A stretch of 47,141 bases of DNA, from NCBI GenBank assembly GCA_000482145.1, contig AUXH01000071.1, positions 1 to 47,141 on the forward strand, written 5' to 3'. This document shows positions 8,919 through 19,048 of this stretch, piece after piece. How positions within the stretch are numbered: position 1 is the first letter of the stretch; the number at the start of each line of letters is the position of its first letter. The notes beneath the pieces were generated by a model. The model did no database searches. It saw only the letters and a list, made by a program, of their open reading frames with translations, and was not told the DNA's origin. Source of the DNA: Strigomonas culicis. Lineage: Eukaryota > Euglenozoa > Kinetoplastea > Trypanosomatida > Trypanosomatidae. The translations under genes were made by a program, and so were the position numbers.

Positions 8919-11146
8919 ATGGCCATCTCCGGTACTCGGGCCAGCACGTCGACGCCGACCTATGTGCAGCTACAGCCTAGCTTCACCGTCGTGCGCAACT
9001 ACACAGATCTACGAGACACACTACACGCGCTGAGCCAGAAGCGGGGGCCGAGCCATGTGTCGCCGGTCTCCTCCACCACGCCGGTGACAGCTGCCCTCTC
9101 GAAGGGGGGATCGCTCGGCACCATATCGAATCTGAACGCGCCGCCCCACAAGAGCACGGAGAACGTCAGTGGGGCATCGGTGTCATTGAAGCGAGATGCG
9201 GCAAAGAAAACGCTGTGTATCTGGGACGTGGATGACACCCTGGTGTCCTCTGGCGCGTATGGCGTGCGGCAGAGTCCTGTGTTCCGCGATACGGAACTGC
9301 GGGCCGTGTTCAAGGAGATGGGGAGCAGCACGCGCCACCTACTCTTGTCGCAGGGCAGCATTGACGACGTATTTGCGGAGGGCTCCGGGCGGCTGCGCTA
9401 TCTACGCGATTACTTCTGTCGAGAGAGGGTGGGCTCGAGCGGCGGGAGGAAGCGACGCGAGGAGAAGAGCGGGTTCATGGGCATGTTCAACTGCGGCGGC
9501 ACCATCAAGGAGCGCGAGGTGCCCACCATGGCGGACCCCTCCAACCTCGATAAGGGCACCGTGCTGGTGCGGCTGTCGCGGATACGCGGGTCGACGGAGA
9601 GCAGCGTGGACACGAGCTTTCTGTTCGAGGAGCAGCCCCAGCTGCCACCCACGTACAACGCGCAGGCGAAGGAGGAGGCGAACGAGGCCCACTGGTTGGT
9701 GCTGCGGCCTTCCATGTGGGGTATCACCTTGGCGTCGTTGCACACACTCATCCCCCCGTCCCGCACGACGGCATTTGTGAACGGCAAAAATTCAAGAAGC
9801 TGGATGTCGTCTGGTCCTTCGCGTGCAGCGGGCACTGGGACACCGTTTTCTTCATCGACAATAACCTGTCCGAGCTCGGGGTCATCAAGTACGGGGCGCA
9901 GCTGAAAAAATGGAAGGAGATGCGAGCGGAGCACAAGGAGGAGAAGTTCTTCTTGGGCGACTACGTGCTGCTCCACGGTGCGATGAAGCTGCAGGAGCTG
10001 AATCAGCGCCACGGCCGCGACGTGTTGGTGCCCCCGCAGTCGGGCTCGAACATGGTCGAGGGCAGGACGCCGCTGCTGAAACAGACCACTGACATGTTTG
10101 CGGCCGCGCTGATGGACGGGCCGGGTGAGGAGCAGGCGGGGATCCCCTCCGAGGCGGCCGGGGCCACGACGGCGGACTTTAACGATAGCCCCGACTCGGA
10201 CCACACGCCGGTGCTGACGGAGGAGCTCTCGCTGCCATTGGAGCTGACGACCCAACTGGATCTGGCCGCGCTGAGCCCATGCTCGCGGTCACCCGTCACG
10301 CAGTGCCTGCCGCTGGTCGGCAGCAGCGCTAGCTTGGACACGGCGCGCGATGGGCTGTGCCCCACGTGTGGCCGCCGCAGCAGCTCGTGCCTGTGCGACA
10401 GCCTCTCCCTCGGGTCACGCAGCCCAGCCGACCGCAACACGCCGAGCTTCAGCGCTCTGCTGTCACCCCGCATCGGCCCCAAGCCAGTGTCGCTCGTCGT
10501 CGCGCACCTGCACTTCAGCTCCGAGAAGTTCCTCCGTATTGTGAAGGGGGCGTATCACCCGAGCACGGCCAACCGCGTTGTGTTGAACGAATCCCCCAAG
10601 GTGAGGCCGCTGGTGCCCAAGCCGTCGGGCGACAACGCTGCCTACGTGGGCCAGCCGACCTTCGTCGGGGACGGCAGTCTGACGGACGAGGACTACGAGG
10701 TGCTGCTCGCTGCCTTCTACCGCGTTCTGAAAGACACGGATGTGTACATGGAGAATGAGGTACGCGTGTACGGCAGCCTCTCGCCCCTCCGCGTGACGCC
10801 CCGCGTCGAGATGGTCTGTGTGCCGCGCTTCCCGCGGCCGATTCACAAGCTGCCGAGTCTGTTCCCCTCGTTTCAGCGAATTCGTGAGGCCGTGCAGCGA
10901 AAGCTGATCGTGCCCATCAAGAGCGGCACCACCAAGCAGTCCAACAACTTGTACGTCGCCCGCGGAGACGCCAACGCGATCGCCGTGCAGCTGAATCGTC
11001 AATGCGCTTTCTTGGATCCGTACGTGACGGGGCTGCTTGCAGAAACGCTGTTCACCATCTACTCCTCGGACTGTTTTCTGACCAAGGCCATCGCGGAGGA
11101 GCTGCGGCGCGGCGTGGCGCTGATGGCGGAACCGGTTAAAAGGTAA
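8919..11146 (+). CDS. HAD-superfamily-like protein, frameshifted at 9786-9790
   Basis: Two overlapping frames make one gene. Frame A (8919-9905) holds CIWDVDDTLVSSG, a HAD DxDxT motif I whose Asp would form the phospho-aspartate. It continues meaningfully to FVNG, then turns into a Ser-rich tail. Frame B, one base back, takes over at KFKKLDVVWSFACSG (from 9791) and runs to 11146. Frame B includes FFIDNN, a motif-IV-like acidic patch, and a possible metal site CPTCGRRSSSCLC. The junction is an A5 run at 9786-9790 where six A would keep one frame. If the frames are joined the protein has about 742 residues. The region after ~400 is unrecognised. Phosphatase activity is inferred from motif I only. 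Alternatives are homopolymer assembly error, a true indel, or a pseudogene. Confidence 0.75.
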
Positions 11147-11589
11147 CGATACCGCCTCTGAAGTAGAGCGGGTGTCCCGTCGCGCGTACACGGGTGTCTG
11201 GGGCGAAACGGACGAATCCCTCTTCACCGCAGTTGTACACAGACACACGAAAGGGAAAAGACGATTCAACAGGACCACACACCTATTCGCTTTATGGATT
11301 TACCGATATCCATCAATGAAGACATGCGTGTACAAGTGTGAGAACAATAAGAAGAAAGAGAAGGGCGGAATGCAGAGAGTTAGCCTCGACAAGGAAAGTC
11401 CCTTACCTGTTGTTTTCTTTCCTTGTTCTTTTTGAATCTCTTTGCTTTGCGTTCTCGTGATTTGTATTCTTGTTGTTGCTGTTGTCATCTGAATAACTAC
11501 TTTTTTTTTTGTAAAAACTTGTTAAAGGCAGCTTTTTTCTTAACAGAAGAAGAACAATACTTAAAAAAAAAATGTTGTATTATGAAAGA

Positions 11590-11619
<30 letters not shown>
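11590..11619. repeat. (AAT)n microsatellite
   Basis: About ten perfect AAT/ATA trinucleotide units. Confidence 0.85.
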
Positions 11620-11622
<3 letters not shown>

Positions 11623-11981
11623 AGTGTCACATGTTATATATGAGTTTTTTTTTCAATCTTTTCAAGGGTTTTACTATTGGCTTCATGGGATAGTGAGCGT
11701 ACTCACTATACTTTCATCACATTCTTGAAAGAGATAACAAAAGAAAAGAGGGGGAGTGGCGACTGTTTTTTGCATTGTGTATGTGTGTGTGTGTGACGAG
11801 TATATCGATGTGGTATACTTTTGTGTCCTCTTTGCTGTTTTGTTACACTTTTCCACACATATTTTTCTTGTGCACTCCAACTACTCTGCTCTTTGATTCT
11901 AATTGTTAAATACTATTAACTTTATGAATCTATATGATAGTAATGTGTTTCTTTCATTTTTTTTTTTTAATTAATACATAC

Positions 11982-11997
11982 ATATATATATATATAT
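11982..11997. repeat. (TA)n microsatellite
   Basis: A perfect AT dinucleotide run in the spacer. Confidence 0.8.
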
Positions 11998-12365
11998 GCA
12001 TTATTCTTAACCTTCTTCACATGGACCACTAAACAGTTGCATTGAATAGAGATAACGCAAGTGGTGCCAAGTAAGAAGAGCATAATAATAAAAATATCTC
12101 TATTCTTCACCTTTGTTATGATTATGAGTGTTGTTGCTATTTCTTTTTCTTTTCTTTCGTTGTAATTTTACATTCGCATATTGAATCGTGTAAGAAGGTC
12201 GATACCATGCACCCATTCAACAACAGCTCTCACTTTCTCTCTTTTTTTTTCTTGGATGAATCTTCTATTAAAAACCGACTCAGTGTATATACAGTAAAGA
12301 GCAACTTTTTTTAAAAAAAATTCTTGATAGATTTGTAGATTTGGCTTTGCTTAGAGTAGATTTAG

Positions 12366-14924
12366 ATGCACAGTTTTTGCATCGTGCCCCACCACGCACG
12401 GGACAGTCCCTTCTTCCAGGCTGTTTTCGAGGACGGGGCCCGGGTCGTGTACGCCAACAGCCTACACACCCTCTGCTTCTCGCGCGTGCTGAGCTCGGCA
12501 CACGCCATAGCGCAATGCATCAACGGGCCTTTGCTGGAGGCGGTCCGCCGCGGCCAGCCGGCTGTGCTGCTCTGCGCGCTCCCAGCCGCGTCGCTGCAGC
12601 CGACGCGGGAGGCGCCGGCGACCCCTCTTCAGCGGCAGACGGACGGCCCTGGCTCGGTGGACAGCGTGGCGGCGTGCGGGGCGGTCGCGATGGAGCTGTA
12701 CATGCACCTGCTCCCGCTGCTGTTCCGCAGTGCGGAGCGCTGCGCGCAGTGCACGCTAACCGTGGCCACCGTCTCGGCGCAGGATCGCATCCTGTACGAT
12801 GAGCTGCACGGGAAGCGCCTGGCGAGCCCCAAGCAGCTGGAGGTGGAGCGGATTCCGCGGAGCGAGTCCGCGAGTCGCTGGGGCGCGCCGCTGAAAATCC
12901 TACAGGACCGCCACGAGGGGGTGGCGCAAGGCGGGGGCTCTGTGGCCGCCCAGACGGCCTGCGTCGTGACGGTGGAGCTGCAAGGCTACAGCAAGGTGGT
13001 GCTCGTCGACGTGGCGAGTGACCAGGAGCTGCTGCAGTACCTGCTCCTCGTGCTGGGGATGCGGGGCGCCTGCGGGCCGCCGCAGTACCCGCCGCGCTGC
13101 CCGCTGACGGCCCTGCTGCAGGACGTGGTGGGGCCCGAGGCGACGGTGCACGTCGTCGCGGTGCCAGACCCCGTGCACGCGGCGAGACACTCCATGCGCG
13201 TGCTGCGCTTCGCCTCCCAGGTGGAGCGCAGCCAGCAGCTCGCCTCGCCCCTCGCGCTCGACAGCAGCGGTCCTTCGGCGGCCTCCTCCCCCGCCGCGTC
13301 GCCCGAGCGGGGGCGCGTGGCGGCCCGCGCCGACAAGCGGCGGTCGTCCCCCGCCTCGCGGCCGCGCCCCGCGCAGCCCGGCGCGGACGGCAGCACCGCC
13401 TCGGCAGATGCGCGGGCGCCCTCCCCGCTCCCGTCGGCGCACGCGGGTGCGCCGGACCGCGCGCTGCTCGGCCGCATCCAGGCGCTCGAGGCCGCGGTCC
13501 GGGAGGCGACGGACGAGTGCGCGCGGCAGCGTGCGTTGCGGGTCACCGGGGAGGCGCAGCTCGCGGCCCTGGAGGCCACCGCGCGCGAGAGGCAGAAGGG
13601 CGAGCGGGAGCTTCAGGCGCAGCTGGAGCGGCTCCAGCGAGCGCAGGCGGAGGGCGCCGCGGCGCACGCCCGACCGCCCACGTCGGAGTCCGCGGGCAGC
13701 ACCACCACCAGGGAGCGCAGCCGATACCTCAAGCGGGAAAGGGAGCTCGCGGCGCAGCAGGAGGCGCAGCGGGAGGAGACGGCGCAGCTGCAGAAGCGCG
13801 TGGCCATGCTGACCAGCGCGCTCGCGGCGGTGGAGCGGCGGGAGGCGGAGCGGGCGCAACAGGCAGCGCAGCGCCGACGCGCCGCGCAGGAGCGAAGCCA
13901 CGCGGAGCCGCCCGCGGCCTCGACGCCACCCAAGGCCCCCGAGAAAGCCCCCAAGCGGAGAGAGACGATCGGCAAGGCGCGCGGCCGCATCGTGGACGTG
14001 TCTGCGATCCAACCGAAGCAAACAGATGCCTCCTCGGCCTCAAAGCACCCCCACTCCAAAGAGATGCCGAGCAGTATCACAGAGGGCAGCGCCCAGGACA
14101 CGCTGCCTGATAGCACGATGGACGCCCTGCGGCGCCGAAACATGGAGCTGGAGGCGGAGCTCCACCGCTGGCGGCGCCAGGCCCAACTGCCTTCGCTGCG
14201 CGCGCCGCCGCTGGGTGGTGATGCGTGCGGCGGTGCGCCTGCTGTCCCCTCGGCTGCTGCTGCGGTGGCGGCCGCCCCCCCGTCCCAGGTGGTGACAGGG
14301 ACGGCGGCCGCTTGCTCGAGCTGCCGCGCCGTGCAGCGGCAGGCCCACGAGTTGGTGTCGCAGCTCATGCGGGCACAGGCGGAGAAGGACACGCTCCTCA
14401 ACGAGGTGCACGACCTGAAGAGCAAGCTGCTGTGGCGCGAGGCGGAGGCACCGCTCGCCGCCACGTCGGCAGCGCCACGACCGGAGGCGTCGGAGGAACA
14501 CCAGGCGCAGGGCTGCTTTGTCTCCGTGTTCGACATTGTCGGGTCCCTCTCCGCCGGGTGCACGGCGCTCGAGGCGCGGCTGGTCGCCGCCGCCACGTGC
14601 CTGGACCGGCTGCACGCGGAGGCAGGGCAGGTGTCGCGCCCCGGGCAGCCCCCGGGCGCCGGCCTTACGCACCGACTCCTGAAGGAGCATATCGAGGCGG
14701 TGCGGGCTGTTGCGGAGGCCCTCCGCTGCATCGGCGCGCGGCGCTTTGACGGCCTCCGCGGCGACGTGCTGTCGCGCACAGCCACCGCGGCGGATGTGGT
14801 GCCTTACACGGCGCTGTTGAGCTACGAGTGCGAGCGCGTGATGCACCTGCGGGCCTTTCTGCCCACCTTTGCACAGCTGGCCGTGGCCACGGAGCACATT
14901 GAGAAGCAGCTGCGGCTTCAGTAG
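12366..14924 (+). CDS. Divergent kinesin-like protein lacking a nucleotide-binding P-loop
   Basis: An 852-residue, very GC-rich gene. Residues 1 to ~290 carry a ghost of a kinesin motor. INGPLLEAVRRGQPAVLLCA sits where kinesins have the strand leading to the P-loop, but no GxxGxGKT follows. VVLVDVASDQ replaces the switch-II region LVDLAGSE. PLTALLQDVVGPEATVHVVA matches L-x-x-LLQDSLGGNSKT, and SMRVLRFASQVERSQ matches TLRFASRAK. After a Ser/Pro/Ala-rich linker come coiled coils at about 365-440, 455-510 and 590-615, and a further helical part to the C-terminus. It is probably a non-motile cytoskeletal kinesin relative; ATP hydrolysis is unlikely. The order of motifs supports kinesin ancestry, but each motif alone is weak. 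Confidence 0.7.
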   Translation: MHSFCIVPHHARDSPFFQAVFEDGARVVYANSLHTLCFSRVLSSAHAIAQCINGPLLEAVRRGQPAVLLCALPAASLQPTREAPATPLQRQTDGPGSVDSVAACGAVAMELYMHLLPLLFRSAERCAQCTLTVATVSAQDRILYDELHGKRLASPKQLEVERIPRSESASRWGAPLKILQDRHEGVAQGGGSVAAQTACVVTVELQGYSKVVLVDVASDQELLQYLLLVLGMRGACGPPQYPPRCPLTALLQDVVGPEATVHVVAVPDPVHAARHSMRVLRFASQVERSQQLASPLALDSSGPSAASSPAASPERGRVAARADKRRSSPASRPRPAQPGADGSTASADARAPSPLPSAHAGAPDRALLGRIQALEAAVREATDECARQRALRVTGEAQLAALEATARERQKGERELQAQLERLQRAQAEGAAAHARPPTSESAGSTTTRERSRYLKRERELAAQQEAQREETAQLQKRVAMLTSALAAVERREAERAQQAAQRRRAAQERSHAEPPAASTPPKAPEKAPKRRETIGKARGRIVDVSAIQPKQTDASSASKHPHSKEMPSSITEGSAQDTLPDSTMDALRRRNMELEAELHRWRRQAQLPSLRAPPLGGDACGGAPAVPSAAAAVAAAPPSQVVTGTAAACSSCRAVQRQAHELVSQLMRAQAEKDTLLNEVHDLKSKLLWREAEAPLAATSAAPRPEASEEHQAQGCFVSVFDIVGSLSAGCTALEARLVAAATCLDRLHAEAGQVSRPGQPPGAGLTHRLLKEHIEAVRAVAEALRCIGARRFDGLRGDVLSRTATAADVVPYTALLSYECERVMHLRAFLPTFAQLAVATEHIEKQLRLQ

Positions 14925-15175
14925 CTTCAGCAGGCAGCGACGCCTAGATTCTATTTGTACATTATCTGTTTTATTATTATTATGATGCCCTTTTTTTTTT
15001 AGATTGTTCACAAGTAGACATATAAAATACAAAAAACAACCGAATAATAAAAAAAAGATGAAGTAATTATCCATAACAGGAAAGCCGTAAAGGAGACAGA
15101 CTGCAAGTGTGTAACACATCTTTGACTTTTTTCTTTTCGTCACCCCCCCCTTCTTTACAATTTTTCCCTCAGCAC
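14925..15175. other. Intergenic region
   Basis: A short AT-rich spacer with a TTATTATTATTATGATG stretch near 14970, poly-T, then A-rich sequence and the pyrimidine tract of the next gene. Confidence 0.5.
15121..15172 (+). promoter_or_regulatory. Polypyrimidine tract and AG acceptor for the SRR1-like gene
   Basis: A dense T/C tract including a C8 run, ending CCCTCAG with AG at 15171-15172, only 3 nt before the ATG at 15176. The open frame runs upstream through the tract from a GTG at 15107, so ATG 15176 is the likely start. If this AG is used, the leader is nearly all spliced leader. Confidence 0.55.
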
Positions 15176-16342
15176 ATGTGGAAGAAGGTAGAATACGGTC
15201 AAACCCAATCTAAGAAGCGGCGCGCCGATGACAGGCAGCAGAAGAGTGTCTCCAAAGCGCACATACAAGAGCTGTGCGCCGTCAACACGAGCGCGGTGCC
15301 GTCCAAGTCGGCGGTGAAGCGTCTCACAAAGGAGATCCAGGCCTATGGTCAGATGATTGCCAAAACATACGACGCGCATGAACATACCTCTGTGGACAGC
15401 GCGGCTTCAGCCAACGATGGCAGTGGCACGGACGTTGTTTTTTTCCGAACTGCTCTGGCCCATGTGGAGCGCTTCTTATCGCGTGCCGATGGGAGCGAGT
15501 CGCTCAGCGGCGAGGACGGCGCCGCCGCGGGGGTGCAGTGCGTGGAGCTGATTAGCCTTGGCATTGGCCGCTTCGCGCGGCGGGAGAGCCCCATCTCCTT
15601 CCTCCAGATGGCTCTCTTTGTCGCCATGAAGCTGGTGGTCGAGCGGTGGGCCTCGGACCGGCAGCGCCTCGGCGCCGCCCCGGTCGTCGTCCACACCCGC
15701 TTTTTTGACCCGGTGTGTCTCCCCATCCATCGTGCCTGCTGCGAGGCGCTTGGGATGGAGGTGGAGGAGGTCAACCGGTATGGCGCGTACGCGCCGCCGG
15801 CGCCGCACGCGGTGCACGTCTTCTTCATGCCCCACTGCCCGTGGGTGCTCCTACACAACCTGTTGGCCTCGCTGTGGCCCCCGGCGCGTGCGGCGGCGGC
15901 CGAGGGCACCGCGTCGGCAGACGGCGCCGTGTGCGGCCTGCGGCGCGTGGCCATCATGGGCAACGATCTGCGCGCCGCTCCGGTGGTGCCGGGTGAGGAG
16001 GGCAAAAGAGCCCCAGTGAAGCTGTGCCTCTACAGCGACGAGCTTCTCGCCGCGCTGCACAGCGTGTGCCTGCTGAGCATGGACGCGGCCGCCCAGAAGG
16101 GCAAGTCGCGACGAGGGAGAATCACATTTGGTGTCACAGGCTCGTCTGCAGCGGCGGCTGAAGCGGAGGAAGACCAAATCGTTCTTTCCGGATTTAGTCA
16201 TTACGAGTTTGACGAGGCGTTTGACCAGCTCACCTTCGTGACCGCGAATGAGGACAAGACGGATGCGGAGGTACAGGAGCTGCTCTGGTCCGTGTCGCGC
16301 ACCCCTCCGACCATTGTGAAGAAGTCGCCGGAACTGCTGTAA
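15176..16342 (+). CDS. SRR1-like domain protein
   Basis: A 388-residue protein. The middle and C-terminal parts fit the SRR1-like domain: a helix with SFLQMALFVAMKLVV, then FDPVCLPIHRACCEALGMEV (the DPvf...D..iL..lG signature), then FFMPHCPWVLLHNLL at residues 216-230. FxMPHC is the most diagnostic motif of the family. RRVAIMGNDL follows, corresponding to the next beta strand. SRR1/BER1 proteins are linked to circadian signalling in plants and to microtubule stability and heme regulation in yeast and animals; the biochemical role is unknown. The N-terminal ~40 residues are basic (KKVEYGQTQSKKRRADDRQQ). An Ala/Gly-rich insert lies around 230-255. Confidence 0.8.
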   Translation: MWKKVEYGQTQSKKRRADDRQQKSVSKAHIQELCAVNTSAVPSKSAVKRLTKEIQAYGQMIAKTYDAHEHTSVDSAASANDGSGTDVVFFRTALAHVERFLSRADGSESLSGEDGAAAGVQCVELISLGIGRFARRESPISFLQMALFVAMKLVVERWASDRQRLGAAPVVVHTRFFDPVCLPIHRACCEALGMEVEEVNRYGAYAPPAPHAVHVFFMPHCPWVLLHNLLASLWPPARAAAAEGTASADGAVCGLRRVAIMGNDLRAAPVVPGEEGKRAPVKLCLYSDELLAALHSVCLLSMDAAAQKGKSRRGRITFGVTGSSAAAAEAEEDQIVLSGFSHYEFDEAFDQLTFVTANEDKTDAEVQELLWSVSRTPPTIVKKSPELL

Positions 16343-16610
16343 TACGTTTAGGTAAGGACTCATACACACCCGTAAACGATCCCCTTCTCTTTTCTTTCCA
16401 CTGTTCTGTGTGTCTGCGTAGTAGTGGCAATGACTGTATACATGCTTGCTGTGTACTACCTTGACTGTTTTACAGAAAGGCCCCTCTCTCCTCCCGTCAC
16501 CAGTGTGTAGTGTGTGTGTGTTTCTTCTTCTCTTCTTTACGCACATAATAGCAGCACTGCGGCTATAGCCTGTAAAATTAAAAGAGATCACCACGAGGAA
16601 AGCGAGGAGC
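16343..16610. other. Intergenic region
   Basis: A short spacer with CT-rich blocks at 16380-16410 and 16525-16545, the latter probably the pyrimidine tract of the next gene. No other feature seen. Confidence 0.5.
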
Positions 16611-17558
16611 ATGAAACCCTACACCTCACCTCTGTACTTTCACTGTATCACGGACCCGCAGCTCCGCAACAACGTGTACGAGCCTGAGGCGGACACGTTC
16701 CTCTTCCTCGAGGCGCTGGACAAGGACCTCGCGCGGCACGTGCGGGAGACGCCGGGTGCGGCCGTGCGCCGGTGCCTGGAGGTGGGGTGCGGCTCCGGTA
16801 CGGTGCTGACCCACGCGGCGTGCACCCTCCTGGCGTGTGAGCGCGAGGAGGTGCGGGCGGCTGCCGCGGCGCCGCCGTCGGGGGCCGCGCCGCCGCGGTT
16901 CGTATCGGTTGCGGTGGACGTCAATCCTCACGCACTGGCCGCGACGAAGCTGACGTGGAACAACACGATGCGGACGTACTTCGCGACGTACCTCGCGGCG
17001 CACGCAACGGCCACGCCGATGGACGCGGTCGACCTGACGGAGTCCTTCCCCAGCCACGATGCCAGCGTGGGTGTGGCCGAGCGGTTGCGCGAGCCCACGC
17101 TGGACGCGCCCCTGCGGCTCTACCTGGTGGAGGGTGACCTGTTCGCCCCCTTCGCGGCCCCGCCCTCGAGCCCGCCGCTCCCGCCCATTCTGTTCGACCT
17201 CATCCTCTTCAACCCACCCTACGTGCCGACGTCGCAGGCGGAGCTCGACGACGCGCTGCAGAGGCGGGACATCATCACGGCGGCGTGGTGCGGCGGGCCG
17301 CGCGGGCGCGTCGTGCTGGACCGCTTCCTCGCCGCGCTGCCGCTGCACCTCGCCGCGCACGGCGTCTGCTACATTGTGCTGATTAAGGAGAATGATGTCG
17401 CGGATGTGTATGCGACTATTGAAACGGCATTCACGCGGCATGCGGCCGCCCATCCCGAGGCAGCACCATCCAAGGAACGCGGGGTATCTGTGGCGTGCGT
17501 TGCGGAACGGTATACCGGAGAGCACTTGAGCATCCACCGCATTACGTATGCTTCTTGA
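16611..17558 (+). CDS. Mtq2/N6AMT1 (HemK2)-type class I methyltransferase
   Basis: A 315-residue SAM-dependent methyltransferase. The N-terminal VYEPEADTFLFLEAL is the HemK2/Mtq2 hallmark. EVGCGSG (57-63) is the SAM-binding motif I, VAVDVNPHAL is motif II with its acidic residue, and NPPY (201-204) is the N-methyltransferase motif that holds the target amide nitrogen. With Trm112 this enzyme methylates the GGQ glutamine of release factor eRF1, so a translation-termination role is expected. Human and yeast proteins have about 215-220 residues; the extra ~95 here fall mainly between motif I and motif II and before NPPY, where low-complexity Ala/Pro inserts are visible. It is followed by the ADAT3-like gene in the same direction. 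Confidence 0.87.
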   Translation: MKPYTSPLYFHCITDPQLRNNVYEPEADTFLFLEALDKDLARHVRETPGAAVRRCLEVGCGSGTVLTHAACTLLACEREEVRAAAAAPPSGAAPPRFVSVAVDVNPHALAATKLTWNNTMRTYFATYLAAHATATPMDAVDLTESFPSHDASVGVAERLREPTLDAPLRLYLVEGDLFAPFAAPPSSPPLPPILFDLILFNPPYVPTSQAELDDALQRRDIITAAWCGGPRGRVVLDRFLAALPLHLAAHGVCYIVLIKENDVADVYATIETAFTRHAAAHPEAAPSKERGVSVACVAERYTGEHLSIHRITYAS

Positions 17559-17854
17559 CAAACAATAAGACTCCGCGACGACGCACTTTGTAAAGCTTAA
17601 TGGTCGAAACGTTAATTATAGTAACTTGCCAGTAAACATACAAAAAAATAAATAAATAAGTAATAAAACAACACGAAAAAGGAAAAGATAAGCCGTTCGA
17701 GGGGCATGTGCATCTTAGTTAGAGCTTCGTTTGATATTCTTATCTGCTTGTGTACTCAAACACCTCTTTTTCTGTCCTCCCGCCTCTTCCCTCTTCACTC
17801 GTCTTTCCAGCGGCGACACCAGTTGCGAGTTGATATTTCCTGCGTGCACAGCGG
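17559..17854. other. Intergenic region
   Basis: An A-rich block (17620-17690), then a CT-rich pyrimidine tract at about 17760-17808 followed by CCAGCGGCGAC. No other feature seen. Confidence 0.5.
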
Positions 17855-19048
17855 ATGGAGGAGATTACCGTTGTGGAGCCGCCGCCGGTGCTGCTGCCGG
17901 CGATTGCGGCGGCCATCACGTGCCCCCAGCACACACAGCTGTGTCTCCGTGCGGTCGCTGCCGTCTTCCCGCAGAGCATGGCGGCCTTCCAGCACGTGCG
18001 GCGCGTGCGCCGGGTCCTCGTGCCTGCCGCCGGCGGCGCGGACCCGCCGGCCCCTCCGACGCTGTACCTGCTGCTGTGCTTTGCGGACCGCGGCGAGGCG
18101 GCACCGGCGCCAGAGGGGGTGGACGCCGCGACGAAGCAGCGCCTCCTCGCGGCCCACCAAGCGGCGTGTGACGCCTTCACCGAGGGCGTCCGCGCGGCGG
18201 TGCGCGCGGCCGCTGAGCAGCGGTCGGCCAAAGCGCCGCCTAAAGAGGCGAAGGCGCAAGTAGAGGTCGCTCCGACGGCCCCGCTGTCCTTCACGTTCGA
18301 CGTGGTGCTCGTGCCGAGCGAGGCGCCGCGGCAGTGCGCGGAGCTGTGGCGGCGCTGTCACGAGGTGTGGCCGCTGGCGCTGCCCAAGCCGCTGCCCGTC
18401 GCCGCCCCATCCGCCGCGCTTCTCGCGCACACGCGTCACGTGTTCGAGACGCACGTGCTGCCGCTGTGCCGCGCCGCGGAGGCGGATGGCTGCCTGGCCA
18501 TCGCGGCCGTTGTGGTCGATGCGGCCACGGACCGGGTGGTGGCCACGAGCGCGGGGTGTCGCGCGATGCGCCGCACGAACCCTCTGGTCTGCGCCCCGTA
18601 CGGCTTCCCGCCGCCGGCCGGCACCGCCGCTGCGTGCCGCGTGGAGCTGAGCCATCCGGTGAGCCACGCCCTGCTCGAGCTGGCCCCGCGGCAGGCGGAG
18701 GGGGCGGAGCGGCTGGGCGCCACGGCCGCGACGGGCGAGGTGGTGGAGAAGGCGTCGCTGCCCTATCTCGCCTCCGGCCTCGACCTCTACGTGAGCCACG
18801 AGCCCTGCGTGATGTGCAGCATGGCGCTCGTCCACAGCCGCATTGATCGCGTCTTCTTCGCGGTGCCGAATGCCGCACACGGGGGTCTGGCGACGTGCTT
18901 CCACGTGCACCTGATCGCCTCGCTGAACCACCACTTCCGGGCGTTTTCGTGTCCGTGCGCGCGCGGGTTGTTTACGCGCGGAGAGGAGCCGGCGCTCCCC
19001 GATCGTGGGGGTGTCGCGTCTCAAGGCCGGAGGGAGGAGTCTTTGTAA
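17855..19048 (+). CDS. ADAT3/Tad3-type subunit of tRNA A34 deaminase
   Basis: A 397-residue cytidine-deaminase-fold protein. The C-terminal domain has Zn ligands in HPVSHA (His271) and EPCVMC (Cys318, Cys321), followed by SMALVHSRIDRVFF, typical of ADAT3. The catalytic position is degenerate: HALLE where active deaminases have H-A-E, so the proton-shuttle Glu is absent, as expected for the structural subunit. It should pair with ADAT2 to make inosine at the tRNA wobble position; in trypanosomes the pair has also been tied to C-to-U editing in the anticodon loop. The N-terminal ~170 residues are divergent and Ala-rich, consistent with the tRNA-binding N-domain of ADAT3. The ATG at 17855 is the first after the pyrimidine tract. 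Confidence 0.87.
   Translation: MEEITVVEPPPVLLPAIAAAITCPQHTQLCLRAVAAVFPQSMAAFQHVRRVRRVLVPAAGGADPPAPPTLYLLLCFADRGEAAPAPEGVDAATKQRLLAAHQAACDAFTEGVRAAVRAAAEQRSAKAPPKEAKAQVEVAPTAPLSFTFDVVLVPSEAPRQCAELWRRCHEVWPLALPKPLPVAAPSAALLAHTRHVFETHVLPLCRAAEADGCLAIAAVVVDAATDRVVATSAGCRAMRRTNPLVCAPYGFPPPAGTAAACRVELSHPVSHALLELAPRQAEGAERLGATAATGEVVEKASLPYLASGLDLYVSHEPCVMCSMALVHSRIDRVFFAVPNAAHGGLATCFHVHLIASLNHHFRAFSCPCARGLFTRGEEPALPDRGGVASQGRREESL

Larger units (their letters stand above)
11147..12365. other. 1.2-kb intergenic region with simple repeats
   Basis: Purine-rich start, then T-rich blocks, an (AAT)n run (11590-11619), a (TG)n patch near 11780 and a (TA)n run (11982-11997). T-rich sequence at 12240-12320 precedes the next gene. 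No tRNA, snoRNA or conserved ORF is supported. Confidence 0.55.

Noticed and set aside
9786..9790. Programmed -1 frameshift
   Set aside because: There is no canonical X-XXY-YYZ heptamer in the zero frame and no evident downstream stem or pseudoknot; a lost A is simpler.
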